A stretch of DNA of 64,000 nucleotides from Tanypteryx hageni (Eukaryota; Arthropoda; Insecta; Odonata; Petaluridae): positions 64,418,682 through 64,482,681 of the forward strand of contig CM054116.1 of NCBI GenBank assembly GCA_028673005.1, written 5' to 3'. A model generated the notes under the pieces. It searched no databases, had not been told where the DNA came from, and was given only the letters and a program-made list of their open reading frames with translations. Positions 60,501-64,000 of the stretch are shown in pieces; the stretch's first letter is position 1, and each line of letters opens with the position of its first letter. The translations under genes were made by a program, and so were the position numbers.

Positions 60501-63500
60501 ATTTGGCATGTTAGTTTGTGTGTGATGTTGTTATGCACGCAGTTTATTCTGGTAGTAGATACCAAAGGCTGAGTAATGAAATACTTTCCGCGTTTTTTGT
60601 GCAGAACCGATCCCTAAAGAAGAGGAAAAGCCAACCAGCCGGCGAAAGAGTCATTCAGAGCCTCCTTCGACGCTCGGTAGTCCGCAAAAGAATGGCGTCG
60701 GACCAGTAGTTGGGGGAGGAGGAGGAGGTAACGGAGGAGGCGGGGGAGGAGGAGGTGGCGGCTGCGGAGGGTCAGGCGGAGTAGGAGGCGGTGGCAGCGG
60801 AGGAGGCGGAGGAGGCTTCCACAGCTTCCGGAGCGCCCTTGGACTGCGACTGAAGAACGCGGCAACCCGCTGCTTGGAGAAGAAGTCGGAAGCGGACCAG
60901 CAGGGCGCGGCGGGCTGCCACGCCTGCCGTGATGCCACCGGCGTACACCGCTATTCCCGCTTTCCGGCTAACACCAGCAACGCCTGCTGCTGTTGCGGCA
61001 GGAACCGATCCTCAACGGGTCAATCGTTGCCGACTAGGCCGCTCCCTTCAGGGGACGGCTCTCCCCACGTCCACCCCACCGCCCTGACCCGCACGTTCGC
61101 CCACCCCCACCGCGGCCTCCTCGTCCATCCCCTTTCGAGCCCATCCTCCAGCACCCCTAAGTCGAGCGGAAAATCCTCCGGCGGGCTCTCCGTGCCCAAG
61201 TGCCTGAGGAGGTACCGGGTGGGAGGTAGGAGCGAGGCGGCGAAGAGGCTAAGGGAACGCTCCAAGTCTGACAACAGCCTGCAGAGGTTTTCGGTAAACC
61301 CTACTGGCAAGCCGGATCACTTGCTACAGAGGCTGTTCAAGAACGGATCCGAAGACCAGATATTCCTGCCCGTGGTGACCGGACGCGGCGCCGCTGCAGC
61401 CCTAGGATTCGGCGATATCGGCGACGGAAGTTTGGATTCGAGCGAGGCTGAGATAGCGGCATCGAAAAAGAGGTTCGCCCGTCGTTCCCGCTCCCTCGAA
61501 CGGGCCAGCAACTTCAGGGTTTATCCCGTGGGGGACGTGTCGGCGGCCCTGTGTGGTTCCGCTGCATCGCGCACCGCGCCCGGGAGCTCTTCTGGAGGCG
61601 CCGGGAACGGCGGCGGCGGCTGGAGGTCACTCGAGAGGAACCACAAATTCCGCATCCGAGCCGGTGGGTGCGGGGTGGAAGAGGAGGAAGTGCTGAGGAG
61701 GGCCGCGGCCGCTCTCCCCCGCGAGGGCGCCATCGCTGCCTCACCACGCCTTCCCCCACTGCGACGCCTGTCCCCTCGCGGTGACCAACGGAGACCCGCA
61801 CCACCTCGTGGCTGCGGCGTCGGCAGCGGCGTGTGCGGGCGGCGTACTCGTTTGCAGGGTGGGCGGGGGCGGAAGGTGGGAGGGCGCGACCATGCCGCGT
61901 TACTTGGACAGCGTGAACGCGAGTGGAGGAGGCATCCCTGGGGGTGGAGCAGGAGGTGGAGGGGGTGGAGGTTTTTTGAACAAGCCTGCTAGGGGTTGGC
62001 TTCATTCCGACAGAACCATTGCCAAGGAAGGAGTCTGCTATGCAGTTAGGGTGAGGGAGATTCCTTAGAAAAATTGGTGTTGGTGAATGAGTTCTTGATC
62101 AATACCTGCTCCAGATGTAGCTTTGTTTACGTGATCTCATCGTTGAAAGGTGTGGGGGATCTGTAGTTCCTTTTTCTCTCTTGATTCCTTCAATAATTTT
62201 AGCATTTATTCTACATTATGTTATGAATCTATATTAACATGGGTAAAGTGTTTTATCAAATAACAATTACTTATATCTTATTGTATCTAATTTTAAGGTG
62301 CATTTTGTCTTTAGACTGGGTAGATGAAGAAGTGTGAAAAAATAAATACTTAGAGGTATATCACCTGCTGGCTGTAAAGGATTTGAGAGGAATGAGAAAG
62401 CATTTCAAAATAAGAGGTAGAATAATTGATTCATGTCTATGTTTCCCACTTCTGCCTTATTTATGTATAATACATCTTCCCATGTTAACCACAGTTTTAC
62501 TGAGAAACCTTTTGACAAAGTAGACAAAAATTAAGTTCCTTATATACAGTTAGGCAATGACTGTGTCAGATATAGCCCTAAGTATTATTGGATTAATTAA
62601 CTTTGGGTATTTAATAATTTAAAATTTCCAATAAAATGTATTGCAAGTAATGATTGTCTAATTCGATAAAAATATTCATTGCAGTGATAGATTGTGTAAA
62701 TCTAAGCAAATGGAAAGACAGTTTGGTATCGAGATTAAGAAGGTTCCATGTGAAAGCCATTTAGTTAAAATATTTCATCCTTATGAGTTTACTGTAAACT
62801 GTATTTTAAAATTAGACCATGAATAGGGAACACATTCAAGTGATAGAATGGAAAAGAGAGATGTAGAGATTTTGATCTCCTTAACTAAATTGCAAAAATT
62901 ATTTATTAACAAATTTTAATTTGCCAGACCATGTGCTCATAAAATGTTTAACACTTATTGAAAGCTTGTAATTTAAAATTAGAAATTGGAATATCCTTCT
63001 ATGATCCTGATTAAACTTTTCATGTATTTATAAAGTTATTTAAATTATTGTATTCTCATTATAATTTCTCAACAGGTGATAGAATGAGCCAAAAGATTTA
63101 ACATTATTGTATAAATTTACATTGGTACATTCGTATCATTACTTAATTGACAATCTTGGAGTTTTTTGTCAAAATTAGTCGCCAGGCATACAGTATTCTT
63201 GTGCATGTTCCAACTTTTGAGTATTTTTGCACTGAAGAGCTATCATCAAATTCAACATGTTACATTTGTCAATCAAGAAGCTTGCACCATTTAAAGCCTA
63301 TCACATCAAATCTACAGCTGTAATACATGTGTAACAGGTCTGAATATATCAATAGGTGAAAGTCCAGGATTTTGTTTTTGTTTTTTGTATATTGGAAAAA
63401 TAACTTTAATTTTCTCTGAAGATGTCTTTGATGAATATATATATATATATATATAAATGTTATTTTAACATAAATGATAATGTGATAATTGTTTTTAAGC

Positions 63501-63840
63501 TTTCAAGTTTTTTGTCACATTATTTAATTTTAAAATCTTTTACAGTATATTGGCTGCTTAGAAGTGAACACATCAATGAAGATTCTTGATTTTGACACCC
63601 GCTCACAGATAGCTAAGTGAGTGTAACATTGTTCTGGTTATTTTTTCTTTTTTAAATTAATATTTAAGCAAAAAAATTAGAACAATTTTGTTTGACAGTA
63701 TATGCGAATGATTATTTTGGCATTATTTTAGAAATATGTAGTTGGTTTGTACTTAAAATGTCATTAATTTATTTTTCAGGGAGTGCATTAACAGGGTATG
63801 TGAAGAAGCAGGGCTTAAAACAGCGGACAAGAAAAGAAAG
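17156..63840 (+). CDS. Shc: Shc-family adaptor (PTB domain), 5' part of gene; 3' end outside window
   Basis: Shc proteins bind phosphotyrosines of activated receptors through a PTB domain and an SH2 domain and pass the signal to Ras/MAPK. Visible coding exons: 17156-17252, 60605-62050, 63546-63616 and 63780-63840. The intron between the first two spans 43.35 kb. The PTB part is unmistakable: NKPARGWLHSD, then GVCYAVR-YIGCLEVNTSMK, LDFDTRSQIAKECINRVCEE and KTADKKRK, which is the start of a Shc-type PTB domain. The rest of the PTB, the CH1 linker and the SH2 domain should lie to the right. The exon at 60605 contains two frames offset by one base (see its entry). Reading through with one base removed, the four exons encode 558 residues, far longer than the N-terminus before the PTB in fly Shc. 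A shorter product could start at ATG 61892. Confidence 0.82.
17253..23760. other. Shc intron 1, proximal part: mostly unannotatable single-copy DNA
   Basis: No exon or RNA gene is recognised. A 13-base G run lies at 18172-18184. CpG content stays raised to about 19 kb, so the promoter island may extend into the intron. At about 21777-21970 there is an imperfect ~98-bp tandem duplication (GGGTAAATATCGGGTTTTAT and GGGTAAATTTCTGGTTTTAT), with a third related stretch near 22440-22500. A perfect 9-bp palindrome (AGCCCGTTT-T-AAACGGGCT) is at 23413-23431. Confidence 0.5.
23769..25917. mobile_element. hAT-like non-autonomous element, 2.15 kb, perfect target duplication
   Basis: The left end CAGTGGCGTATCTA and the right end (reverse complement CAGTAGAGTATCTA) are terminal inverted repeats matching at 12 of 14 positions, with a looser match inward around GTTAACCCCCC / GGGTTTTAACCC. 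Both sides carry the identical 8-bp sequence GACCCCTA (23761-23768 and 25918-25925). Ends beginning CAG and an 8-bp duplication indicate hAT-type transposition. No transposase-like ORF is present; the interior is AT-rich and carries the tRNA-like foldback at 24485-24650. Confidence 0.75.
24485..24650. repeat. Foldback built from tRNA-like arms
   Basis: Arms of about 70 bp face each other: CTTTTTGAAACGAG...CCGGGCGGATAT against ATCCGCCCGG...CTCGTTTCAAAAAT. On the minus strand, 24578-24509 folds as a degenerate tRNA. It has an acceptor CTATGA/TCATAG, a T-arm CCGGG-TTCGATT-CTCGG with a good pol III B-box, and an anticodon arm TCCGC-CCGGCAA-GTGGA. The loop lacks U33, so it is not a functional tRNA gene. 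It looks like a tRNA-derived SINE head duplicated in inverted orientation. Confidence 0.6.
25926..26659. other. Shc intron 1, AT-rich, nothing recognised
   Basis: No ORF, RNA gene or repeat boundary can be supported here. Confidence 0.5.
26660..27376 (+). mobile_element. Helentron-like (HINE) repeat, copy R1, full length
   Basis: A 717-bp copy with the same length and ends as copy R4. It begins TTACTTTCTCCATAT and, near the other end, carries the inverted counterpart ATATGGAGAAG-GT, so the inverted repeats are subterminal on the right. It contains a short GT-rich tract after GATGATGTCTGT. It ends with a hairpin ATGTGG-TGG-CCACAT followed by CAGATTTTT. Subterminal inverted repeats, an internal microsatellite, a 3' hairpin, T-rich insertion sites and no evident duplication together resemble Helentron-derived elements such as DINE-1. 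There is no coding capacity. Orientation is arbitrary. Confidence 0.6.
27377..31133. other. Shc intron 1, no gene recognised
   Basis: Mixed AT-rich and moderately GC DNA with no supportable exon. Around 28880-28960 a tract beginning GAGTCTCAAACCAAAAATTG resembles an old hAT miniature element. A solitary hAT-like right end CCTAGATCCACCCCTG lies at 29411-29426. No partner ends were found for either. A TTTTA-type simple repeat lies near 27724-27742. Confidence 0.45.
31134..31204. repeat. (TA)n-(CA)n microsatellite
   Basis: About 55 bp of alternating TA, broken once by TATTATA, runs straight into about 17 bp of CA. Confidence 0.9.
31205..32280. other. Intronic GC-rich island with purine/pyrimidine runs
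   Basis: Composition matches the promoter-proximal block at 13.7-17.2 kb: CpG-rich, with TC/GA runs (for example 31391-31412 and 31874-31898). Overlapping ORFs on both strands have Arg/Pro/Ser-rich translations and no recognisable domain. It may be an alternative promoter or first exon of Shc, or a structural GC island; the sequence alone does not decide. Confidence 0.35.
32281..34437. other. Shc intron 1, no gene recognised
   Basis: AT-rich to about 33.2 kb, then a stretch of balanced composition to about 34.0 kb with CpG and few repeats, possibly conserved non-coding DNA. No exon can be supported. Confidence 0.4.
34446..34782. mobile_element. hAT-type miniature element, 337 bp
   Basis: The ends CAGGGGTGGGAAAAT and ATTTCTCCACCCTTG are inverted repeats of the common hAT CAGGGGTGG type. 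Flanking octamers ATCTAATG and ACCTAATT match at 6 of 8 positions, a decayed target duplication. Inner flanks (GGGCCGCATCAGC and GATGCGGCCCACGGGCC) also mirror each other. No coding capacity. Confidence 0.7.
34968..36252 (+). mobile_element. Mariner-family transposon, 1285 bp, inactive
   Basis: Terminal inverted repeats begin CGAGGGTAAGTCAAAAAGTA at both ends; the first 22 bp are identical, then similar for a few more. Each end abuts TA (34966-34967 and 36253-36254), the standard target duplication. Length and layout (one transposase reading + strand, about 150 bp from the left end) are those of a full mariner. The transposase is broken, so the copy cannot move by itself, although the intact ends suggest a fairly recent insertion. 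Confidence 0.92.
35116..36177 (+). pseudogene. Mariner transposase, frameshifted and catalytically dead
   Basis: Mariner transposases cut and paste DNA using a DD34D triad. Start is ATG 35116 (MEAPLSICTKEEMRG). Frame 1 continues to TAA near 35258. An extra T in the run at about 35248-35255 shifts the gene to frame 2 at ICEWIDHFKKGR, which continues with CDEEKSGRPSTSTTE in the N-terminal DNA-binding region. Frame 2 holds to 36127. A second slip in the A run around 36088-36096 moves it back, ending at TAA 36175-36177 after KHWNRCVEVERDYIEK. The usual first catalytic motif VTGDETW reads VTTGETW, so the first aspartate is lost (glycine in its place). The second (HDNRRPHA) and third (SSDLAPSDF) catalytic motifs remain. 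Confidence 0.9.
36255..39359. other. Shc intron 1, no gene recognised apart from a SINE-like tract
   Basis: CT-rich DNA (36281-36350) leads into the SINE-like tract at 36401-36445. The rest is AT-rich, then balanced at about 38.0-38.9 kb with CpG and a 122-codon ORF of no recognisable family. No exon is called. Confidence 0.4.
36401..36445 (+). repeat. tRNA-derived SINE-like fragment
   Basis: CCCGGGTTCGATTTCAGGAA contains a pol III B-box, and the following tract resembles the minus-strand sequence at 6921-6970. The two are probably old copies of one SINE family in opposite orientation. Confidence 0.45.
39381..39445. repeat. Dispersed hairpin repeat, copy B
   Basis: Same family as 12820-12950. 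The stem is fully paired here: CGGCTGC-AGA-GCAGCCG on the + strand. The minus-strand core reads CTGACGAC-stem-GAAATG. Downstream similarity (GGTGATTTAG, AGATTCT) extends the match beyond the hairpin. Confidence 0.65.
39760..39809. repeat. 25-bp tandem duplication
   Basis: ATGTTTCCTGGTCTTTCTTA plus TTTCT occurs twice, head to tail and identical, so the duplication is recent. Confidence 0.9.
39810..40144. other. Shc intron 1, nothing recognised
   Basis: No ORF or repeat can be supported. Confidence 0.5.
40145..40260 (+). mobile_element. Tigger/pogo-like left end
   Basis: CAGTAGTCCCCCGCCAACCG followed by further CCGCGGT motifs is the typical end of Tigger/pogo elements. A compatible opposite end lies at about 45645-45758 (reverse complement CAGTAGCCCCGTTCC...GGTTGAAAGAATCGCAGTTGG). 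No TA flanks the left end, so whether the two belong to one 5.6-kb insertion invaded by the Helentron-like copies is uncertain. Confidence 0.45.
40261..40788. other. AT-rich DNA, nothing recognised
   Basis: It could be the interior of a decayed Tigger-like element, but no coding remnant is visible. Confidence 0.35.
40789..41439 (+). mobile_element. Helentron-like repeat, copy R2, internally deleted
   Basis: Starts TTACTTTC and jumps directly to TTTCAACGGAAATACG, so about 65 bp near the left end are missing. The (TG)n tract (about 40845-40863) is expanded relative to R1. The right end keeps the ATATGGAGAAAGT repeat, the ATGTGG-TGG-CCACAT hairpin and CAGATTTTT. It abuts copy R3 head to tail. 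Confidence 0.6.
41438..42052 (+). mobile_element. Helentron-like repeat, copy R3, diverged and shortened
   Basis: Starts TTACTTTCTCCATATACG directly after R2. The sequence is more diverged, and the right part is missing the block around TTGGAGCTTTGTGGG. It still ends in ATATGGAGAATC and a variant hairpin ATGTG-TTGCC-CACAT whose pairing is kept. Confidence 0.58.
42053..42420. other. AT-rich spacer between Helentron-like copies
   Basis: No ORF or repeat recognised. Confidence 0.5.
42421..43137 (+). mobile_element. Helentron-like repeat, copy R4, full length
   Basis: A 717-bp copy matching R1 from TTACTTTCTCCATATACGTA to the terminal hairpin ATGTGG-TGG-CCACAT and CAGATTTTTT. Differences from R1 are scattered single-base changes and small indels. 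R1 and R4 together define the full-length form. Confidence 0.62.
43138..43936. other. AT-rich spacer between Helentron-like copies
   Basis: No gene or repeat is recognised. Confidence 0.5.
43937..44945 (+). mobile_element. Helentron-like repeat, copy R5, chimeric
   Basis: The left 415 bp (43937 to about 44350) follow the family from TTACTTTCTCCATAT to GTTTAAGAGATA. The sequence then restarts at the (TG)n tract near 44351 and runs to the family right end at 44945. The second part is nearly identical to copy R2 from its (TG)n tract onward. The join therefore sits in the microsatellite, implying recombination or template switching there. The terminal hairpin has a CCGCAT arm that still pairs through a G-T wobble. 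Confidence 0.6.
44946..45125. other. Short spacer ending in GGACGGACGGACAG simple repeat
   Basis: No gene; the GACG-type simple repeat at about 45090-45120 leads into the (TA)n tract. Confidence 0.5.
45126..45182. repeat. (AT)n microsatellite, left
   Basis: About 57 bp of uninterrupted AT repeat to the left of the 45217-45437 foldback. Confidence 0.95.
45217..45437. repeat. Foldback element with 40-bp perfect arms between two (TA)n arrays
   Basis: The left arm 45217-45256 (ATATGGATGGCAACAAGGTG...) is the exact reverse complement of 45398-45437. The 141-bp interior on the minus strand contains CTGATGA-A-GGA-ATAAC-TCC-GAAAG (45391 down to about 45369), the same layout as the CTGANGA/GAAA hairpin family. 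The arms show no mismatch in 40 bp, so the structure is young or maintained. No protein is encoded; class unknown. Confidence 0.8.
45434..45520. repeat. (AT)n microsatellite, right
   Basis: About 87 bp of AT repeat adjoining the right arm of the foldback, then a short (CA)n. Confidence 0.95.
45645..45758 (-). mobile_element. Tigger/pogo-like right end
   Basis: The reverse complement starts CAGTAGCCCCGTTCCAGACT and contains GGTTGAAAGAATCGCAGTTG. It is followed on the + strand by TA (45759-45760). It may pair with the end at 40145, or be a separate element. Confidence 0.45.
45858..45990. repeat. Dispersed hairpin repeat, copy C
   Basis: Matches 12820-12950 through CTCCAATAGCC, ACAAAGTTGTAAAA, GCGCATTTCGGCTAC and ATTTCACCGAAAATAGATT. 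The stem GGTTGC/GTAGCC (minus strand) is kept through wobble pairs. The downstream inverted repeat of copy A is only half present. Confidence 0.65.
45991..46340. other. AT-rich intron DNA, nothing recognised
   Basis: Only a 93-codon ORF of no recognisable family at the right. Confidence 0.45.
46341..48300. other. Second intronic GC-rich, purine/pyrimidine-skewed island
   Basis: CpG-containing GA/GT-rich DNA, mainly pyrimidine-rich before 46.8 kb and purine-rich on the + strand from 46.84 to 48.0 kb. It carries (GT)n at about 47911-47932 and (CA)n at about 48103-48119. A 309-codon minus-strand ORF (47341-48270) is Pro/Ser/His-rich with no domain and is best explained by the skew. Alternative promoter activity for Shc is possible but unproven. 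Confidence 0.35.
48301..49039. other. Shc intron 1, no gene recognised
   Basis: Mixed composition; no exon can be supported. A small direct duplication (ACTATTCTGGAAT / ACTATCCTGGAAT) is near 48496-48530. Confidence 0.45.
49042..49381. mobile_element. Possible Tigger/pogo-like miniature element, ~340 bp
   Basis: The right end reads (reverse complement) CGGTAAAATCTCTATTTGCC, a common pogo/Tigger end. Repeated AACCGAAAT and AACCAGAAT motifs lie in both halves. Both ends abut TA (49040-49041 and 49382-49383). The left inverted repeat is badly decayed, so the boundary is tentative. Confidence 0.38.
49386..50380. other. Shc intron 1, balanced composition, no gene recognised
   Basis: CpG-containing and low in repeats, with a TC run at 49937-49975. 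It may be conserved regulatory DNA; no exon supported. Confidence 0.4.
50381..50787. repeat. Foldback element with telomere-like CCTAACCTAAC arms
   Basis: The left half runs ATATTATACCCTCGC..., CTTAATATTTTC, CATACCTAACCTAAC, CCCAACCCAACCCGGAGG. The right half mirrors it in reverse complement: CCTCTGGGTTGGGTGGG, GTAGGTTAGGAATGG, AAAAATATTAAGAAAAAT, GCTGGGATAT. The arms are about 110 bp and imperfect. The CCTAAC units resemble the insect telomere repeat (TTAGG)n but are too few and degenerate to call telomeric. Confidence 0.6.
50788..51115. other. Shc intron 1, nothing recognised
   Basis: No ORF or repeat can be supported. Confidence 0.5.
51124..51424. mobile_element. hAT-type miniature element, 301 bp, perfect target duplication
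   Basis: The ends CAGGGGCGGCCCGAG and CTCGGGCCGGCCCTG are inverted repeats with one mismatch. Subterminal TTTTGGCGCCCCGGGC and TTTGGCGCCCCGGGC occur at both sides. Identical octamers CATGCAGC flank the element (51116-51123 and 51425-51432). All are textbook hAT miniature-element features. The perfect duplication suggests a recent insertion; no coding capacity. Confidence 0.9.
51433..52398. other. Shc intron 1, no gene recognised
   Basis: Balanced composition, CpG-containing, with a TC-rich stretch at 52150-52250. Overlapping ORFs of up to 99 codons on both strands match no family that I know. Confidence 0.4.
52399..52436. repeat. Perfect 17-bp hairpin with GGAG loop
   Basis: GTTGATTGTCCACAGAC (52399-52415), loop GGAG, then its exact complement (52420-52436), followed by a T-rich run. 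In bacteria this would pass for an intrinsic terminator; here it is probably the tip of a foldback element. Confidence 0.85.
52437..53150. other. Shc intron 1, no gene recognised
   Basis: No exon or repeat can be supported. Confidence 0.45.
53151..53708. repeat. G/C minisatellite, ~16-bp unit
   Basis: About 35 head-to-tail copies of CTTCCCCCCACCGCTC and close variants. The right third (from about 53550) is nearly homogeneous; the left is more varied (CACCACTC, CACCATCAC). The minus strand carries a G run of five or six in almost every unit. Because 16 is not a multiple of three, long open frames with rotating Pro/Ser/His motifs appear in several frames; they are not genes. Confidence 0.93.
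53709..54480. other. GC-rich and GA-rich tract next to the minisatellite
   Basis: Purine-rich on the + strand from about 54100 to 54415, with G/GGA runs. ORFs on both strands are composition-driven. No gene is recognised. Confidence 0.4.
54481..56348. other. Shc intron 1, AT-rich
   Basis: No exon is recognised. On the minus strand at about 55538-55490 there is CTGATGA-A-GCAGAAGTCACCGC-GAAAC, a member of the CTGANGA...GAAA motif class discussed in the findings. Confidence 0.45.
56349..56880. repeat. Tandem repeat, ~215-bp unit, about 2.5 copies
   Basis: ACATTTACCACAAAAAAGT at 56372 recurs at 56586 (214 bp later), and a diverged form (ACATCACAAAAAGGTCCGC) at 56803 (217 bp later). Shared blocks include CGAGAAAATCCCAAGCACAA and TTTTTCTCTCCCATGCTC. 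It looks like a short satellite or a tandemly amplified element. Confidence 0.8.
56881..57197. other. Intron DNA, nothing recognised
   Basis: No ORF or repeat can be supported. Confidence 0.5.
57206..57354. mobile_element. hAT-type miniature element, 149 bp
   Basis: The ends CAGTGCTCGAATTGGG and CCCAATTCGAGCACCG are inverted repeats with one mismatch. Flanks ATTAAGAC (57198-57205) and ATTCAGAC (57355-57362) agree at 7 of 8 positions. No coding capacity. Confidence 0.82.
57363..60604. other. Shc intron 1, distal part, no exon recognised
   Basis: AT-rich except for a GC-balanced, CpG-containing island at about 59160-59420. Contains hairpin copy D near 58680-58790. ORFs up to 121 codons match nothing that I recognise. 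The intron ends at a weak acceptor, TTTTTGTGCAG (60604). Confidence 0.45.
58680..58795. repeat. Dispersed hairpin repeat, copy D
   Basis: Matches copy A through AGGTTAGAAAAACCA, CATTTCAGCTAC, AGCAGCCGTCATCAATGG, GGTAATTTAGC and AGATTCTTT. The minus-strand stem GGCTGC/GTAGCT is kept by a G-T wobble. It is followed by the short inverted repeat AGATTC...GAATCT. Confidence 0.6.
60605..62050 (+). CDS. Shc: Shc large exon: N-terminal extension and start of the PTB region
   Basis: The exon runs from acceptor CAG|AACCG to donor AGG|GTGAGG. The upstream frame continues from the 17156 exon: PIPKEEEKPTSRRKSHSEPP, then a poly-Gly tract, FHSFRSALGLRLKNAATRC, the Cys cluster CHACRD...ACCCCGRN, Ser/Pro-rich DNA, and two related motifs RSLERASNFRVYPVGD and RSLERNHKFRIRAGG. 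It is open to TAG/TGA-free 61989 and stops at 61990-61992. The downstream frame, offset by one base, is open from a TGA at 61694. It carries ATG 61892 (MPRYLDSVNASGGG, context CGACCATGC with A at -3), a Gly tract and NKPARGWLHSD...GVCYAVR, which leads in phase into the PTB exons. Exon length plus phase leaves exactly one surplus base for a single continuous protein. The 61690-61890 interval is where the switch must occur. Confidence 0.75.
61694..61992 (+). other. Shc: Zone of frame conflict in the Shc exon
   Basis: Both the upstream frame (to its stop at 61990) and the PTB frame (from just after TGA 61694) are open here. Translations suggest the true frame changes early: the upstream frame becomes Arg/Gly/Trp-rich nonsense after about 61760. 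The PTB frame gives natural-looking CDACPLAVTNGDPHHL and a long Ala/Gly stretch. C runs at 61716-61720 and 61753-61757 are the likeliest places for a one-base excess. A splice solution was examined but no convincing donor/acceptor pair restores the frame. Confidence 0.6.
62051..63545. other. Shc intron 2, 1495 bp
   Basis: AT-rich, with a (TA)n tract at 63435-63455. It begins GTGAGG and ends TTTTACAG. No other gene is recognised. Confidence 0.8.
63546..63616 (+). CDS. Shc: Shc PTB exon (YIGCLEVNTSMK)
   Basis: A 71-nt exon encoding YIGCLEVNTSMK then ILDFDTRSQIA and two bases of the next codon, with donor AA|GTGAGT. This is the first helix/strand region of the Shc PTB fold and continues directly from GVCYAVR of the preceding exon. 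Confidence 0.92.
63617..63779. other. Shc intron 3, 163 bp
   Basis: GTGAGT to TTTTTCAG; phase 2. Confidence 0.9.
63780..63840 (+). CDS. Shc: Shc PTB exon (ECINRVCEEAGLKTADKKRK)
   Basis: A 61-nt exon finishing the lysine codon and encoding ECINRVCEEAGLKTADKKRK, the PTB helix and following basic stretch of insect Shc, with donor AAG|GTGAAT. The remainder of the PTB domain lies outside the window. Confidence 0.92.
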
Positions 63841-64000
63841 GTGAATTTTTATTGTTAATAAGTTATTTTAACTTTTATAGGATCTTTTTAAAATTTGGAC
63901 TTCCCTCATCTTATAACGATTTAAATTAATTCGAATCTATTTCTACCAATATTTTTATAAATTTCTTGGAAAATATCCAACTGTAAGGACAGAAAGAAAT
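63841..64000. other. Start of next Shc intron
   Basis: AT-rich sequence after donor GTGAAT; no further exon before the window ends. Confidence 0.75.

Noticed and set aside
61626..61857. A mini-intron in the Shc large exon that would join the two frames
   Set aside because: The arithmetic works (GT 61626 to AG 61857) but the donor GTCACT is very weak and the better donor at 61664 gives the wrong frame.

Overview
This is a eukaryotic, almost certainly arthropod (probably insect) genomic window: AT-rich, spliced, and loaded with transposon debris. It holds parts of two protein-coding genes, both on the + strand. The insect reading rests on a B-type cyclin with the insect-like linker PLPIHFLRR, a Shc adaptor with an insect-type PTB domain, a CAAAATG-type start context, a mariner relic and many hAT miniature elements. 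No species can be named from the sequence alone.

Layout. Positions 1-894 carry the last four exons of cyclin B, with short introns and two polyadenylation signals near 1.03-1.08 kb. From about 1.1 to 13.7 kb the DNA is AT-rich and intergenic, holding a pogo-like element, a 173-bp hAT miniature element with perfect target duplications, and a nested hAT composite (12.2-13.1 kb). From 13.7 to 17.15 kb lies a GC/CpG-rich, purine/pyrimidine-skewed stretch with CRE, forkhead, GC-box, DRE and GAGA-type motifs; it reads as the promoter and 5' UTR of the second gene. That gene starts at ATG 17156 with a short 97-nt coding exon. It then has an intron of about 43 kb, a large exon at 60605-62050, and two small exons near 63.5-63.8 kb that encode the start of a Shc-type PTB domain. 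The gene runs off the right edge.

The 43-kb intron is a transposon graveyard. It holds a 2.15-kb hAT-like element with a perfect 8-bp target duplication and a tRNA-like foldback inside it, and a dead mariner with near-perfect ends. It also holds five copies of a ~717-bp element whose architecture resembles Helentron-derived (HINE/DINE-1-like) elements, three hAT miniature elements, foldback elements, a 560-bp G/C minisatellite and several purine-rich GC islands.

The most notable gene-level observation is that the large Shc exon contains two long reading frames offset by one base. The upstream frame, continuous with the exon at 17156, encodes a long Gly/Cys/Ser/Arg-rich extension. The downstream frame encodes the canonical short Shc start (ATG 61892) and the PTB domain. 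Either the genome copy has one extra base, or the upstream frame is a separate long ORF overlapping the Shc start by 101 nt. No wholly new biological system is demonstrated. The best leads are this two-frame exon, the Helentron-like family, and recurrent CTGANGA-stem-GAAA hairpins.
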